34,520 nucleotides of DNA. It comes from Candidatus Magasanikiibacteriota bacterium (GTDB taxonomy: Bacteria > Patescibacteriota > Patescibacteriia > Magasanikbacterales > GWA2-37-8). The notes below the pieces were generated by a model, which saw nothing but the letters and a program-made list of their open reading frames with translations, made no database searches and was not told where the DNA came from. Shown here in pieces: positions 7,419 to 15,500 of this stretch; within the stretch, counting starts at the first letter, position 1; the number at the start of each line of letters is the position of its first letter. A program made the position numbers and the translations under genes. The DNA lies in assembly GCA_943357105.1 (NCBI GenBank), contig CALRGC010000009.1, positions 1-34,520 of the forward strand, in the 5' to 3' direction.

Positions 7419-7435
7419 AAAAACGGTGGTATAAT
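7408..7435 (+). promoter_or_regulatory. Promoter of the VKOR gene, apparently leaderless
   Basis: TTGAGA (7408-7413), 16-base spacer, TATAAT (7430-7435). The ATG is at 7442, only six bases after the -10, so transcription should start at or next to the A of the ATG. Confidence 0.6.
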
Positions 7436-7441
7436 AGTAAT

Positions 7442-7915
7442 ATGTTGGAAAAAATAAAACAATTTATTTACCGACCGACGATAATTGATATTAAATGGAA
7501 GAAAGCTATTTTAGCGCTTGCTTCTATTGGCCTCATAGATACCGGCTATCTCACTTACTCACACTATCAAGCTCAAATTCTACGCTGTTTTGGCCATACG
7601 GTAGTCAATGCCTGCCAGGTAGTGACGGAAAGCATCTATTCCACCATTTTAGGCGTCCCGGTAGCTTTAATCGGACTTTGTTTTTATATTTTTTTGATCA
7701 CCGTTACCATCTTAAGCTTTAAAAATAAATATAATTTTCTTTTAAATCTACTTTTGCCAATTACCACGCTGGCCATGCTGATGAGTTTGCGTTTTGTCTA
7801 TTTACAAGTCGCCGTAATCGGCTATATCTGCTACTACTGCATGCTTTCGGCAACTTTGTCACTAACATTATTTGTTATTTCAATGGTAATTTACAAAAAA
7901 ATAAATAAAATTTAA
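7442..7915 (+). CDS. Vitamin K epoxide reductase (VKOR)-family membrane thiol oxidoreductase
   Basis: 157 residues, a stand-alone VKOR domain without the C-terminal thioredoxin part common in bacteria. Such enzymes reoxidise DsbA-like proteins with quinone and so drive disulfide formation outside the membrane. Visible are the first transmembrane helix with IDTGYLTYSHY, the loop cysteines C49 and C58, the GVPVALIGLCFYIFLITV helix and the quinone-site C130-Y-Y-C133. About four membrane helices in all. No ribosome binding site is seen, which fits the leaderless promoter just upstream. The partner DsbA-type gene is not in the window. Confidence 0.92.
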   Translation: MLEKIKQFIYRPTIIDIKWKKAILALASIGLIDTGYLTYSHYQAQILRCFGHTVVNACQVVTESIYSTILGVPVALIGLCFYIFLITVTILSFKNKYNFLLNLLLPITTLAMLMSLRFVYLQVAVIGYICYYCMLSATLSLTLFVISMVIYKKINKI

Positions 7916-7919
7916 AACT

Positions 7920-8095
7920 AAAAAATAAAAATATCTCATAATTTTTACCACATAAAAGTGAGCCCCTAATTGGCGTAAGTAAATTTGAGTGGTGCCCCAC
8001 AGGGCAACGGCTCTACCCTTAGAGCCGTAACGAAAATTTATAGCCAATTATGCGAACTTTTATCAGGTAAAAATTATGAGATATTTTTATTTTTT
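7920..8095. repeat. Branched long inverted repeat, family A copy 1
   Basis: Perfect 30-base arms at 7920-7949 and 8066-8095 enclose nested pairings (ATAAAAGT/ACTTTTAT, TAATTGGC/GCCAATTA, TAAATTT/AAATTTA) and two terminal hairpins (TGCCC-CACA-GGGCA and ACGGCTCTA-CCCT-TAGAGCCGT). It sits between the convergent VKOR and GIY-YIG genes, and its right arm contains the GIY-YIG stop codon. The core is almost identical to 21387-21575. It probably terminates transcription in both directions, but its size and branching go well beyond a simple terminator. Confidence 0.93.
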
Positions 8096-8332
8096 GACCA
8101 GAGATAATTTCTGAGTACGAGATAATTTCTTAATAGCAACCTCACGCTTCAGAGCTCTAGACAAAGTACGGAAATTTTCACTATAGATCAATTTCACCGG
8201 CCGACGCGAGCGCGTATACTTCGCCGCCGTTTTGGAAAAATTATGATCGTGAATTCTTTTTTCCAAATTATTGGTATAGCCGGTATATAAAGTTTTGTCT
8301 TTACAGCGCACAATATAGACCGTGTAAAGCAT
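8087..8332 (-). CDS. GIY-YIG domain protein (UPF0213/YhbQ-like)
   Basis: 81 residues, the length of a minimal GIY-YIG domain. The family hallmark reads MLYTVYIVRCKDKTLYTGYTNNLEKRI, with the YVY-x-YTG type pattern, followed by the conserved H and Arg region (KYTRSRRPVKLIY) and Glu in REVAIKKLSR. Members are small putative nucleases of poorly known role. The last codons and stop lie inside the right arm of the inverted repeat at 7920-8095. It starts three bases after the metallo-beta-lactamase gene, so it is probably the last gene of the long transcript coming from the suf cluster. Confidence 0.92.
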   Translation of the reverse strand: MLYTVYIVRCKDKTLYTGYTNNLEKRIHDHNFSKTAAKYTRSRRPVKLIYSENFRTLSRALKREVAIKKLSRTQKLSLVKK

Positions 8333-8335
8333 AGA

Positions 8336-8971
8336 TTAAATTTCAGTTTCTTGGCCAATTTCCAATTTAATAAACTTCATACCAAGCGGCTCAAGCAAAG
8401 TGGCCGGCCAACGTGATCCAAAGTCGGGATCTTTTAGCATACCATCATGGGCGGCGAACCAAAATTGTGGGTGTATAGCCTGCGCGTAATCCAAAGTTTC
8501 GGAAATTTTCAGCCACGGCGCGGCTACCGGTAAAGCCAAAACTGGCACCGATTTACCGGGATTAATAAAATTATCGCCGGGATAAAATAATTTGTGGTTG
8601 ATAAAATAACCGGTGTTTTGAATTTGCGGAATTGAATTATAAATAACACAGTGTCTGTCGCCAAACGCTTCAACTAAAACATCTTTGTAGGTTGTCTGTT
8701 CGCCATCTTCTAAAATTTTATATTCAATCCCCTCTTTGTCCAGCACCGCTCCCACACCATGATTGGTAAAAATTTTTACCGTCGGATTATTTTTTAAAAT
8801 ATTTTTTATTGACTCTGGATCACAATGATCAAGATGCTCGTGAGTAATCAAAATAATGTCCAAATTCTGCACCGAATCTTGTAGATTGGAAAAACTGCCC
8901 GGATCAAATAAAATCCTAACACCATTTTCTTCTACCAACAAACATGAATGTCCAAATTTGGTAACTTTCAT
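8336..8971 (-). CDS. Metallo-beta-lactamase fold hydrolase (UlaG-like)
   Basis: 211 residues. It opens with MKVTKFGHSCLLVEENGVRILFDPG, typical of the UlaG/YtkL-like group, and has the metal-binding motif T-H44-E-H46-L-D48-H49. Further ligands are probably GD in LFYPGDNF and the His in FAAHDGM. Members hydrolyse phosphoester, lactone or other bonds in the cytoplasm; the substrate here is unknown. It starts two bases after the sufT stop, so translation is likely coupled to the iron-sulfur genes, though a functional link is only suggested by position. Confidence 0.92.
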   Translation of the reverse strand: MKVTKFGHSCLLVEENGVRILFDPGSFSNLQDSVQNLDIILITHEHLDHCDPESIKNILKNNPTVKIFTNHGVGAVLDKEGIEYKILEDGEQTTYKDVLVEAFGDRHCVIYNSIPQIQNTGYFINHKLFYPGDNFINPGKSVPVLALPVAAPWLKISETLDYAQAIHPQFWFAAHDGMLKDPDFGSRWPATLLEPLGMKFIKLEIGQETEI

Positions 8972-8973
8972 AA

Positions 8974-9372
8974 TTATTGATTTAAAAGCATCTCGCGAAT
9001 TTCAGGATTAATCATGTCCTTATTCCAAACCGGAGTCCAGACTACATTTACGTTCACATCTTCAATGCCCGGATAAGCTTCCATTTCATAGCGCGCGCGA
9101 GCAATGATATTTGGCCCCACCGGACAGGCCATACTGGTGAAAGTCATAGTAATATTAGCTGTAGTACCCTCAATTTTGACATCATAGATCAAGCCCAGAT
9201 CCACAATACCCACGCCCAATTCCGGATCCAAAATATTATTAAGTTGTTTCCAATAATCTTCGGTGCGCATAGATGGCGGTACAGGAAAAGGACGAACTGC
9301 CGGTTTGGCGGAATTTTTTTTAGTTTTCTTTATGATCTTTTTGACAACTGTTTTTTTAGCAACTTTTTTCAT
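8974..9372 (-). CDS. sufT: MIP18/DUF59 family iron-sulfur assembly factor SufT-like
   Basis: 132 residues. A Lys-rich, probably disordered N-terminus (about residues 1-25) leads into the DUF59 domain: YWKQLNNILDPELGVGIVDLGLIYDV, TMTFTSMACPVG (conserved reactive Cys) and a C-terminal NVVWTPVWNKDMI. Family members help mature iron-sulfur proteins. Its place right behind the SUF genes supports this. An 85-base gap with two hairpins (9391-9416 and 9437-9453) separates it from sufU, which could reduce its expression relative to the main operon. Confidence 0.93.
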   Translation of the reverse strand: MKKVAKKTVVKKIIKKTKKNSAKPAVRPFPVPPSMRTEDYWKQLNNILDPELGVGIVDLGLIYDVKIEGTTANITMTFTSMACPVGPNIIARARYEMEAYPGIEDVNVNVVWTPVWNKDMINPEIREMLLNQ

Positions 9373-9390
9373 AATTACTAGAGTTGAATT

Positions 9391-9453
9391 AAGAAAGAAA
9401 ATTTATTTTCTTTCTTGTGAAACTAGACGTAATTTCAAGTTTCGCAGAAACTT
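9391..9453 (-). other. Two small hairpins between sufU and sufT
   Basis: An A/T-rich palindrome (AAGAAAGAAAAT at 9391-9402 against 9405-9416) and a stem AAGTTTC-GCA-GAAACTT (9437-9453). Neither is followed by a T-run on the minus strand, so they look more like an RNA processing or partial attenuation site than a full terminator. Confidence 0.4.
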
Positions 9454-9457
9454 ATAA

Positions 9458-9826
9458 TTATTTTTCAAAATCTTTTAAGGCGTGCTGCAGAGTGGCATAT
9501 CCTAACAGCGCACATTTTACTCGGCCGGGACTAATTGGCACCTGCAACAAATCATAAACTTTTTGTGTCTTCATTTTTTTGAGTATGGATAATTTTTTAC
9601 CTTTAATCTCATCACTGAGCATCGACATCGACGCTTGACTAATGGCGCAACCATTACCAATAAAAGCAATATCTACTATAGTATCATTTTTAATTTTTAA
9701 ATCCATCTGGATAGTATCGCCGCACAAAGGATTATTTTCAAAAACTCGCGCCGTACGATCGGTAATTTCACCCTTATTGTGCGGGTGTTGATAGTGATCC
9801 AAAATATTTTCGGAATAAAGATCCAT
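9458..9826 (-). CDS. sufU: Iron-sulfur scaffold/sulfur-transfer protein SufU
   Basis: 122 residues from the ATG at 9826 (MDLYSENILDHYQHPHNKG), the canonical SufU/IscU start. The three ligand cysteines are seen in NNPLCGD, GNGCAISQAS and GRVKCALLGY, with the conserved Asp in CGD. SufU receives persulfide sulfur from SufS, usually through a zinc site. The longer frame upstream lies inside sufS and is rejected. The ATG is one base after the sufS stop, so the two are translationally coupled. It ends with the ALKDFEK tail, slightly shorter than in Firmicutes. Confidence 0.96.
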   Translation of the reverse strand: MDLYSENILDHYQHPHNKGEITDRTARVFENNPLCGDTIQMDLKIKNDTIVDIAFIGNGCAISQASMSMLSDEIKGKKLSILKKMKTQKVYDLLQVPISPGRVKCALLGYATLQHALKDFEK

Positions 9827-9827
9827 A

Positions 9828-11054
9828 TCAATTTTTGATCTTAAAAATTTTGAGAGTTTTTTGCAGAGCTTTGACGGCAGTGTCCACATCCGCTTTGGTA
9901 TTATAAAGATAAAAACTCATTCTGGCAGTAGACGGTACACCCAGACGGCGCACGAGCGGCTCAGCACAGTGAAAACCGGCGCGAATCGCGACACCTTGAG
10001 AATCAAAAACACTGGCAATATCGTGGGGATGAATTCCTTCTACCACAAACGATAATACTGGTCCGCAATTTTTAATATTTTTGGGGCTAAATAATTTTAC
10101 TTGTTTAAATTTAGAAAATTTGGCTTTGGCGTAAGCGAGCAATTCACGATCGTGCTTTTCAATCGCGCTCATACCGATTTTTTTCAGATAATCCAGCGCA
10201 GCGCCAAACGCCACCACATCGGCCACATTTTGGGTGCCGGCTTCAAATTTGGCATAATCGGTTTTGTATTTCGAGGTATATTGCTCGACAGTTTCAATCA
10301 TATCCCCACCATACATATATGGCGACATCTCAGCGATTAAACTTTCTTTTATATACAAAACACCCACACCCATTGGCCCCAGCATCTTATGAGAAGAAAA
10401 AGCCAGAAAATCACAGCCGATATTTTGGACATTGGTCTGACTATGCGCGATACTCTGCGCCGCATCTACCAAAACTTTCGCGCCCACCGCGTGAGACAGC
10501 TCAGTAATTTGTTTCACCGGCACAATACTACCGGTGACATTGGACATACCGGTCACGCAAACCAATTTTGTATTGAGATTTAATAATTTTTGGAAACCTT
10601 CTATATCCAACAAAAAATCTTCAGTAAGTGGAATAATTTTTAAAATTGCTCCGGTTTCTCGACAAAGCTCTTGCCAAGGCACCAGATTGGCGTGATGTTC
10701 CAGTGCACTCACAATTACTTCGTCACCTTTTTTAATATTTTTTTTGCCCCAACTTACGGCCACACAGTTTATCGACTCAGTAGTATTTTTGGTAAACACA
10801 ATTTCACCGGCCGATTGAGCGCCGATAAATTTGGCGGTTTTTTCACGCACGGCTTCGTAAGCACCGGTAGATTCTTCCGACAAGGTATGCACGCCGCGAT
10901 GAATATTAGCGTTTATCGTCGTGTAATATTTTTGCAAAGCATCCAGAAATATTTTTGGTTTTTGACTTGTCGCCGCATTATCCAAATATACCAAGCGTTT
11001 ACCGTGCACACGGCGTTTGAGAATTGGAAAATCTTTTTGGATATTGAGTGGCAT
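9828..11054 (-). CDS. sufS: Cysteine desulfurase SufS
   Basis: PLP-dependent enzyme that takes sulfur from cysteine for iron-sulfur cluster assembly. 408 residues, normal for group II desulfurases. Seen are the YLDNAATSQKP start, ANIHRGVHTLSEES, the PLP pocket ALEHHANLVPW, VLVDAAQSIAHS, the Schiff-base Lys in SSHKMLGPMG, and the persulfide Cys in RAGFHCAEPL near the C-terminus. It lies two bases downstream of sufD and is followed immediately by its partner sufU. Confidence 0.98.
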   Translation of the reverse strand: MPLNIQKDFPILKRRVHGKRLVYLDNAATSQKPKIFLDALQKYYTTINANIHRGVHTLSEESTGAYEAVREKTAKFIGAQSAGEIVFTKNTTESINCVAVSWGKKNIKKGDEVIVSALEHHANLVPWQELCRETGAILKIIPLTEDFLLDIEGFQKLLNLNTKLVCVTGMSNVTGSIVPVKQITELSHAVGAKVLVDAAQSIAHSQTNVQNIGCDFLAFSSHKMLGPMGVGVLYIKESLIAEMSPYMYGGDMIETVEQYTSKYKTDYAKFEAGTQNVADVVAFGAALDYLKKIGMSAIEKHDRELLAYAKAKFSKFKQVKLFSPKNIKNCGPVLSFVVEGIHPHDIASVFDSQGVAIRAGFHCAEPLVRRLGVPSTARMSFYLYNTKADVDTAVKALQKTLKIFKIKN

Positions 11055-11056
11055 AA

Positions 11057-11668
11057 TTATTTAAAAAGAAATTTAGTGATGGCTGAGCGAATAGCGCTTT
11101 TTATATATTCGTCTTCAATCTCACTCATTTCAGTTTCAAAAAATCCTTGTACCAACAATGCTTTGGCATCTTTTTCTTTGATCCCGCGCGATAATAGATA
11201 AAACAAAGCTTCTTCATCGACTTTGCCTACACTGGCGGCATGTCCGGCTTTCACGCTATCGCTTTTTATCTCCAAATTGGGCGCGGCTTTAGCGGAAGAA
11301 TTTTCGGATAATAATAAAGTGTGATGAGAAAAATATGAATCAGCGCCGACTATTTTTTCTTGCACTTTGGCCACACCGGAAATATTACAAACCGCACTAT
11401 CGGTAAGCGCGGCACGCACGCGCGTGTGAATTAGAGTATTGTCAGCATTATGAATAGTCGTAATGTTTACCAAAAAAGAATCGCTCTTTTCTCCCAGGAC
11501 AAAAAATATTCCTCGAAAACTACTACTCTCGCCTGAAGCGTCCACTATAAATTCTCGCGTCCCTTCCCAACCTTTAGTAATCAAACCAACTAAAATCAAA
11601 TCAGACTTTGGTGCCAAAGTAATAGTTTCGTTCGGGATAGTATCAATAAAACGAATTTCTGGTTTCAT
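11057..11668 (-). CDS. sufD: SufD-like component of the SufBCD scaffold, short form
   Basis: 203 residues from the ATG at 11668 (MKPEIRFIDTIPNETITL). A TTG at 11680 would add four residues and overlap the sufB stop; the ATG is preferred. The C-terminal part has the SufB/SufD family pattern (AKAAPNLEIKSDSVKAGHAASVGKVDEEALFYLLSRGI, then KDAKALLVQGFFETEM), with the conserved His in AGHAASVG. It is about half the usual SufD length, having lost much of the N-terminal helical part, so it may be a minimal partner for SufB. It starts five bases after the sufB stop. Confidence 0.92.
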   Translation of the reverse strand: MKPEIRFIDTIPNETITLAPKSDLILVGLITKGWEGTREFIVDASGESSSFRGIFFVLGEKSDSFLVNITTIHNADNTLIHTRVRAALTDSAVCNISGVAKVQEKIVGADSYFSHHTLLLSENSSAKAAPNLEIKSDSVKAGHAASVGKVDEEALFYLLSRGIKEKDAKALLVQGFFETEMSEIEDEYIKSAIRSAITKFLFK

Positions 11669-11672
11669 AAAA

Positions 11673-13091
11673 TTATCCAACTGAGCCGGTCATCTCCAGT
11701 GCCAATAAACGATTGAGCTCGACCGCGTATTCCATTGGTAACTGTTTCACAATCGGCGCGGCAAAACCATTCACAATCATCGTGGCGGCTTGTTCCTCGG
11801 TAAGACCGCGACTCATCAAATAAAACAATTCTTCTTCGCCAATTTTGGCCACCGTGGCTTCGTGCGCCACAGCCACATCCTGCTCTTTGATATCCATTGT
11901 CGGATAAGTATCACTGCGAGAAGATGAATCGAGCATTAGCGCGTCGCAGACTACGCGAATTTTTACATTTTTGGCGCCTTTGACTACTTTTACCATACCG
12001 CGATAAGTCGAACGGCCGTTATCTTTGGAAATAGATTTGGACACGATGGTAGAGCTGGTATCTGGAGCCAAGTGAATTACTTTTCCGCCAGCGTCTTGAT
12101 GTTGTCCGTGCGCGGCAAAAGCAAGAGATTGAATTTCACCTTTGGCCCGTTTGCCTCCCAAAATAATACTGGGATATTTCATCGTTACCTTGGATCCCAA
12201 GTTGCAATCTAGCCAAAACATTTCCGCGTCTTCATGCGCGAACGCGCGTTTGGTCACGAGATTATAAACATTGCTGGACCAATTTTGAATAGTAGTATAT
12301 TGCACACGCGCGCCTTTTTTCACAATAATTTCTACCACCGCGCTATGCAGTGAATCGCTAGAATAAGTCGGCGCGGTACAGCCCTCGACATAATGCACAC
12401 TACTGCCTTCGTCGGCAATAATCAGCGTACGCTCAAATTGGCCCATGTTTTCAGTATTGATGCGAAAATACGCTTGCAATGGCAATTCCACATGTACGCC
12501 TTTGGGAATATAGATAAAAGATCCACCGGACCACACCGCTGAATTGAGCGCGGAAAATTTATTATCATGCGCCGGAATAATTGTACCAAAATATTTTTTG
12601 AAAATCTCGGGATGATTTTTCAATCCGTCATCGGTCGATTCAAAAATCACCCCTTGTTTGGACAAACTTTCATGCACAGAATGATAGACCATTTCCGATT
12701 CAAATTGCGCGCCAGTACCAGATAAAAATTTTCTTTCCGCTTCGGGAATGCCAAGCTTCTCGAAAGTATCTTTAATTTCCTCTGGCACATCTTCCCATTT
12801 AGTCTTGGCTTTGTCTTGCGGGCGCACATAGTAGCGAATATTTTCAAAATCGATACCGGACAAATCAGCGCCCCAGGTCGGCATGGATTTTTCTAGAAAA
12901 ATTTTGTAAGCCTTAAGACGATAATCGAGCATCCATTGTGGTTCATCTTTAAAAGCGGAAATTTCACGAATCACGCGCTCGTTCAACCCGCGCTTGGATT
13001 CAAAAAAACTCTTGGTTTGCGTTTTGAAACTAAAAGCAGAAGTATCGCCCGTATTGGCCAGTAATTTTTTGGTTTTTTGCGGGACGGCCAT
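11673..13091 (-). CDS. sufB: Iron-sulfur cluster scaffold protein SufB
   Basis: Core scaffold of the SufBC2D complex on which clusters are built. 472 residues, normal length. Visible: [30 protein letters not shown] at the start, [49 protein letters not shown] and the C-terminal core ending [28 protein letters not shown]. The Cys in EGCTAP and the C-terminal Glu/His region are the family's functional residues. It follows sufC by nine bases and overlaps none of its neighbours. Confidence 0.98.
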   Translation of the reverse strand: MAVPQKTKKLLANTGDTSAFSFKTQTKSFFESKRGLNERVIREISAFKDEPQWMLDYRLKAYKIFLEKSMPTWGADLSGIDFENIRYYVRPQDKAKTKWEDVPEEIKDTFEKLGIPEAERKFLSGTGAQFESEMVYHSVHESLSKQGVIFESTDDGLKNHPEIFKKYFGTIIPAHDNKFSALNSAVWSGGSFIYIPKGVHVELPLQAYFRINTENMGQFERTLIIADEGSSVHYVEGCTAPTYSSDSLHSAVVEIIVKKGARVQYTTIQNWSSNVYNLVTKRAFAHEDAEMFWLDCNLGSKVTMKYPSIILGGKRAKGEIQSLAFAAHGQHQDAGGKVIHLAPDTSSTIVSKSISKDNGRSTYRGMVKVVKGAKNVKIRVVCDALMLDSSSRSDTYPTMDIKEQDVAVAHEATVAKIGEEELFYLMSRGLTEEQAATMIVNGFAAPIVKQLPMEYAVELNRLLALEMTGSVG

Positions 13092-13100
13092 AGGCTTAAA

Positions 13101-13868
13101 TTATTTTTTTAGAAAAGCATCGTAACCGCCTTTTTCAATTTTTTTCACCAGATCTTTGCCGCCGCTTTTCACAATCTTACCTTTGGACATCACATGCACT
13201 TTTTTTGGCGACAAGAGTGCAATTAATTTTGGATTGTGGCTGACTACTATCAGTGCCATCTTTTGTTTTTTGTGTATAGCGACTAATTCACGAGCGACAA
13301 TTTTGAGCGCATCAATATCCAGACCCGAATCGATTTCATCCAAAAAAGCAATTGTTGGCTGAAGCATCGCCATCTGTAACACTTCGGATTTTTTCTTTTC
13401 ACCACCGGAAAATCCTTCATTCACGGAGCGGGAAATAAATATCGGATCAATTTTTAATCGACCCATCTCTTCTTTCATCGCTTTGGAAAAATCCATTGGC
13501 GATATTGCAACCGCTTTTTTATCACGTGCCATTGCCACCGTATTGCGCGCCGTGCGCAAAAAATTTCCATAAGAAACTCCAGCCACTACTTGCGGATGTT
13601 GGAAACCCAAAAATAGTCCGGCCTGAGCGCGTTCATCTGGAGACATTTTGAGAATATTTTTTTTGTCGAGCGTCACAATGCCGCCATCGACATCATATCT
13701 GGGGTGACCCATGAGTACCGAAAGCAGAGTGGATTTTCCCGAACCATTTTGTCCCATTATGACATGCACTTCGCCTGAAGACACCTCTAAAAACACGCCA
13801 TTTAAAATTTTAATGCCGTCAATTGAAGCTTGGAGATTTTTAATTTGCAAGGTGGTTTTTTTGAACAT
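13101..13868 (-). CDS. sufC: SUF system ATPase SufC
   Basis: ABC-type ATPase that drives the shape change of SufB-SufD during cluster assembly. 255 residues: Walker A GQNGSGKST at 39-47, the Q-loop in FLGFQHPQVVAGVS, signature FSGGEKKK, Walker B IAFLDEIDSGLDIDAL and the switch His in VVSHNPK. The ATG at 13868 lies inside the end of trhO (29-base overlap), so the suf genes are read from the trhO transcript and coupled to its translation. No promoter is visible immediately upstream of sufC. Confidence 0.97.
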   Translation of the reverse strand: MFKKTTLQIKNLQASIDGIKILNGVFLEVSSGEVHVIMGQNGSGKSTLLSVLMGHPRYDVDGGIVTLDKKNILKMSPDERAQAGLFLGFQHPQVVAGVSYGNFLRTARNTVAMARDKKAVAISPMDFSKAMKEEMGRLKIDPIFISRSVNEGFSGGEKKKSEVLQMAMLQPTIAFLDEIDSGLDIDALKIVARELVAIHKKQKMALIVVSHNPKLIALLSPKKVHVMSKGKIVKSGGKDLVKKIEKGGYDAFLKK

Positions 13869-14811
13869 GGTATTTTTTGATTATACTCTCTATTTTATAG
13901 TAAAAACGCTCGAAAGTCAAAGCAACTGGCCCAAGTTTTTCTTTTATTTTACAAACTATACCGCAATACCCTTCCTCAGAAACTTCACATTCATCGCAAC
14001 AGATAAAATGACGCTTACCGCGACAGTGCAGATAGCTACAATCCAAATATTTTTCCGCCGACTTCTGACAGAGCCAACATTTACCGACCACTTCATGCTT
14101 GGGATCAGTCAAATTAAAACCCATGGTGACGCGACCATCAAAAACATAAAGCGTACCTTTGAAATCTTCATTAGGAAATTTTTCCATATAGGTGACGATA
14201 CCGCCGTAGAGCTGATAGACATCACTAAAACCATTGTTCACCAAAAATCCGGAAGCCTTTTCACAACGCACACCGCCGGTGCAGACTGTGACAATAGTTT
14301 TATCTTTCAAACTTTTGATGCTGGGCAAAATTCCGGCCAGATCACGAAAATTTTTCAGCGGCGGTAAAATTGAACCGGCAAAATGACCAACTTCAAACTC
14401 ATAATCATTGCGCATGTCGATAATATAAAATTCGCGGCCGCCATGAATCCATTGATGTAATTCTTCAGCTTGAAGATATTTACCGGTGGTCGTGCGCGGG
14501 TCGATGTCTTTTTCACCCAGATGCGAACTCACAATTTCATTGCGCACTTTTATGGATAATCGTGGGAAAGCATCGCTGGTGCCAGCGCTTAATTTAAAAT
14601 GAATATCGGCAAAACGAGCGTCTGATTTAAGCGCTTCAATATATTTGGCAATATTTTCTTTGGTACCTTCAAAAGTGCCGTTGACGCCCTCGGTAGCAAT
14701 AATCAGACGACCCTTGAGGCCAAGCTGTTGGCAGAGGGCACGCTGAGAATTCATCAGAGCCTCCGGATCAGCTATCTGAATGTATTTATAAAATAAGACA
14801 ATTTCGTACAT
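13840..14811 (-). CDS. trhO: tRNA uridine(34) hydroxylase TrhO (rhodanese-domain, YceA/UPF0176 family)
   Basis: 323 residues. The N-terminal acylphosphatase-like part (MYEIVLFYKYIQIADPEAL, GRLIIATEGVNGTFEGT) leads into a rhodanese domain with the loop C177-TGGVRC183-EK, and then a Cys-rich C-terminal segment (CWLCQ, CSYLHC, FICCDEC, GYCGIVC) that probably binds metal. The family hydroxylates U34 of certain tRNAs to give 5-hydroxyuridine. Its last 29 bases overlap the start of sufC, which places a tRNA-modification enzyme at the head of the iron-sulfur operon. A weak -10 (TAATAT) lies close to the ATG. Confidence 0.94.
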   Translation of the reverse strand: MYEIVLFYKYIQIADPEALMNSQRALCQQLGLKGRLIIATEGVNGTFEGTKENIAKYIEALKSDARFADIHFKLSAGTSDAFPRLSIKVRNEIVSSHLGEKDIDPRTTTGKYLQAEELHQWIHGGREFYIIDMRNDYEFEVGHFAGSILPPLKNFRDLAGILPSIKSLKDKTIVTVCTGGVRCEKASGFLVNNGFSDVYQLYGGIVTYMEKFPNEDFKGTLYVFDGRVTMGFNLTDPKHEVVGKCWLCQKSAEKYLDCSYLHCRGKRHFICCDECEVSEEGYCGIVCKIKEKLGPVALTFERFYYKIESIIKKYHVQKNHLAN

Positions 14812-14826
14812 ATATATTACTTATCA

Positions 14827-14864
14827 ACCCCTATCCTACACAAAAAAAGTGGTTTTGTATAGGG
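14827..14864 (-). other. Hairpin with two alternative pairings in the trhO leader
   Basis: On the minus strand CCCCTAT can pair with ATAGGGG further down, or its inner part CCTATACAAAA can pair with TTTTGTGTAGG (one U-G pair). The two forms compete for the same bases. It lies 16-53 bases upstream of the trhO ATG. Confidence 0.35.
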
Positions 14865-14865
14865 G

Positions 14866-14938
14866 AAAACAAAAAACCGTTCGCCTGCTTTATCTCTAAA
14901 ATTTAGAAATAAAGCAGATTTGACGAACGGTTGTTTGC
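14866..14938 (-). terminator. Two-level hairpin after the 162-residue gene, family C copy 1
   Basis: Outer stem AACCGTTCG/CGAACGGTT, inner stem CTGCTTTAT (14885-14893) with ATAAAGCAG (14909-14917), and a loop centred on TCTAAAATTTAGA. On the minus strand the stem is followed by TTTTGTTTT, so it should terminate transcription of the upstream GC-rich gene. The inner loop is nearly the same as at 15626-15690 while the stems differ. Confidence 0.82.
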
Positions 14939-14988
14939 CCTAACTGCGCCCTTTACCAGGGCGGACCACGAATGAACATCCTTCCTCC

Positions 14989-15477
14989 TCATTTGGTGGT
15001 GGGTTCCGCGGGTGGAACCTTGGTGAAACGGAGCCATTTTTCTTCCCAATCAACGCCATTGGCCTGGAGGACCCTGGCGATGGTTGGGCCAAGCTCTTCG
15101 ACCTGACCTTCCACAAACACCTTGGCAACTTCTTCGGGAATGTTGGTACCGAAAAGAGCTACCAGGATGATTTCCGTTGACAGGGCGCAACGACCACTCA
15201 GACCTTCCATGCCGACGGCCATCATCTGCAAGTCCGACACAGCCTCACTGGCAAACCAGTTGGCCGCATGGTCCATGATGAAGATGTCGTGGACACCCAT
15301 GCCTTCAAAGGCCAGACCCATTCCGAACCTCTCTGCCTTGCGAAAGGCACGAGAGATGATGGTCGGGGTGTCGCCGATCATCTGGCCATGGTGCCTGGCG
15401 CAAAAGAAAATAACTGCCGGGACTGCATACACAGCGACCTCCAAAGAAATCACCTTTGCTTTTGGCAAACCCTCCAT
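14989..15477 (-). CDS. Hypothetical protein, GC-rich gene, no family recognised
   Basis: 162 residues from the ATG at 15477 (MEGLPKAKVISLEVAVYAVPAVIFF). Moderately hydrophobic N-terminus, a Met/Gly-rich middle (GMGLAFEGMGVHDIFIMDHAANWF, MMAVGMEGLSGRC) and a helical acidic C-terminus (IPEEVAKVFVEGQVEELGPTIARVL) ending Pro-rich. No signal peptide or motif that I can assign. Its base composition is clearly richer in G and C than the flanking genes, which suggests acquisition. It has its own strong promoter (15577-15605), a 90-base leader with an inverted repeat, and a dedicated terminator hairpin about 50 bases after the stop. Confidence 0.72.
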   Translation of the reverse strand: MEGLPKAKVISLEVAVYAVPAVIFFCARHHGQMIGDTPTIISRAFRKAERFGMGLAFEGMGVHDIFIMDHAANWFASEAVSDLQMMAVGMEGLSGRCALSTEIILVALFGTNIPEEVAKVFVEGQVEELGPTIARVLQANGVDWEEKWLRFTKVPPAEPTTK

Positions 15478-15500
15478 CGGTGTTTCTCGGTTAAGTTGGA

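Noticed and set aside
7920-8095. CRISPR repeats or a simple terminator
   Set aside because: The two copies are far apart, single and palindromic, with no spacer array; they are much too long and branched for an ordinary terminator.
9811-9889. N-terminal extension of SufU up to 9889
   Set aside because: The extra residues lie inside the sufS C-terminus; the ATG at 9826 gives the canonical SufU start one base after the sufS stop.
10671-11201. A 176-codon plus-strand frame across sufS and sufD
   Set aside because: Antisense shadow of well-conserved SufS and SufD coding sequence.
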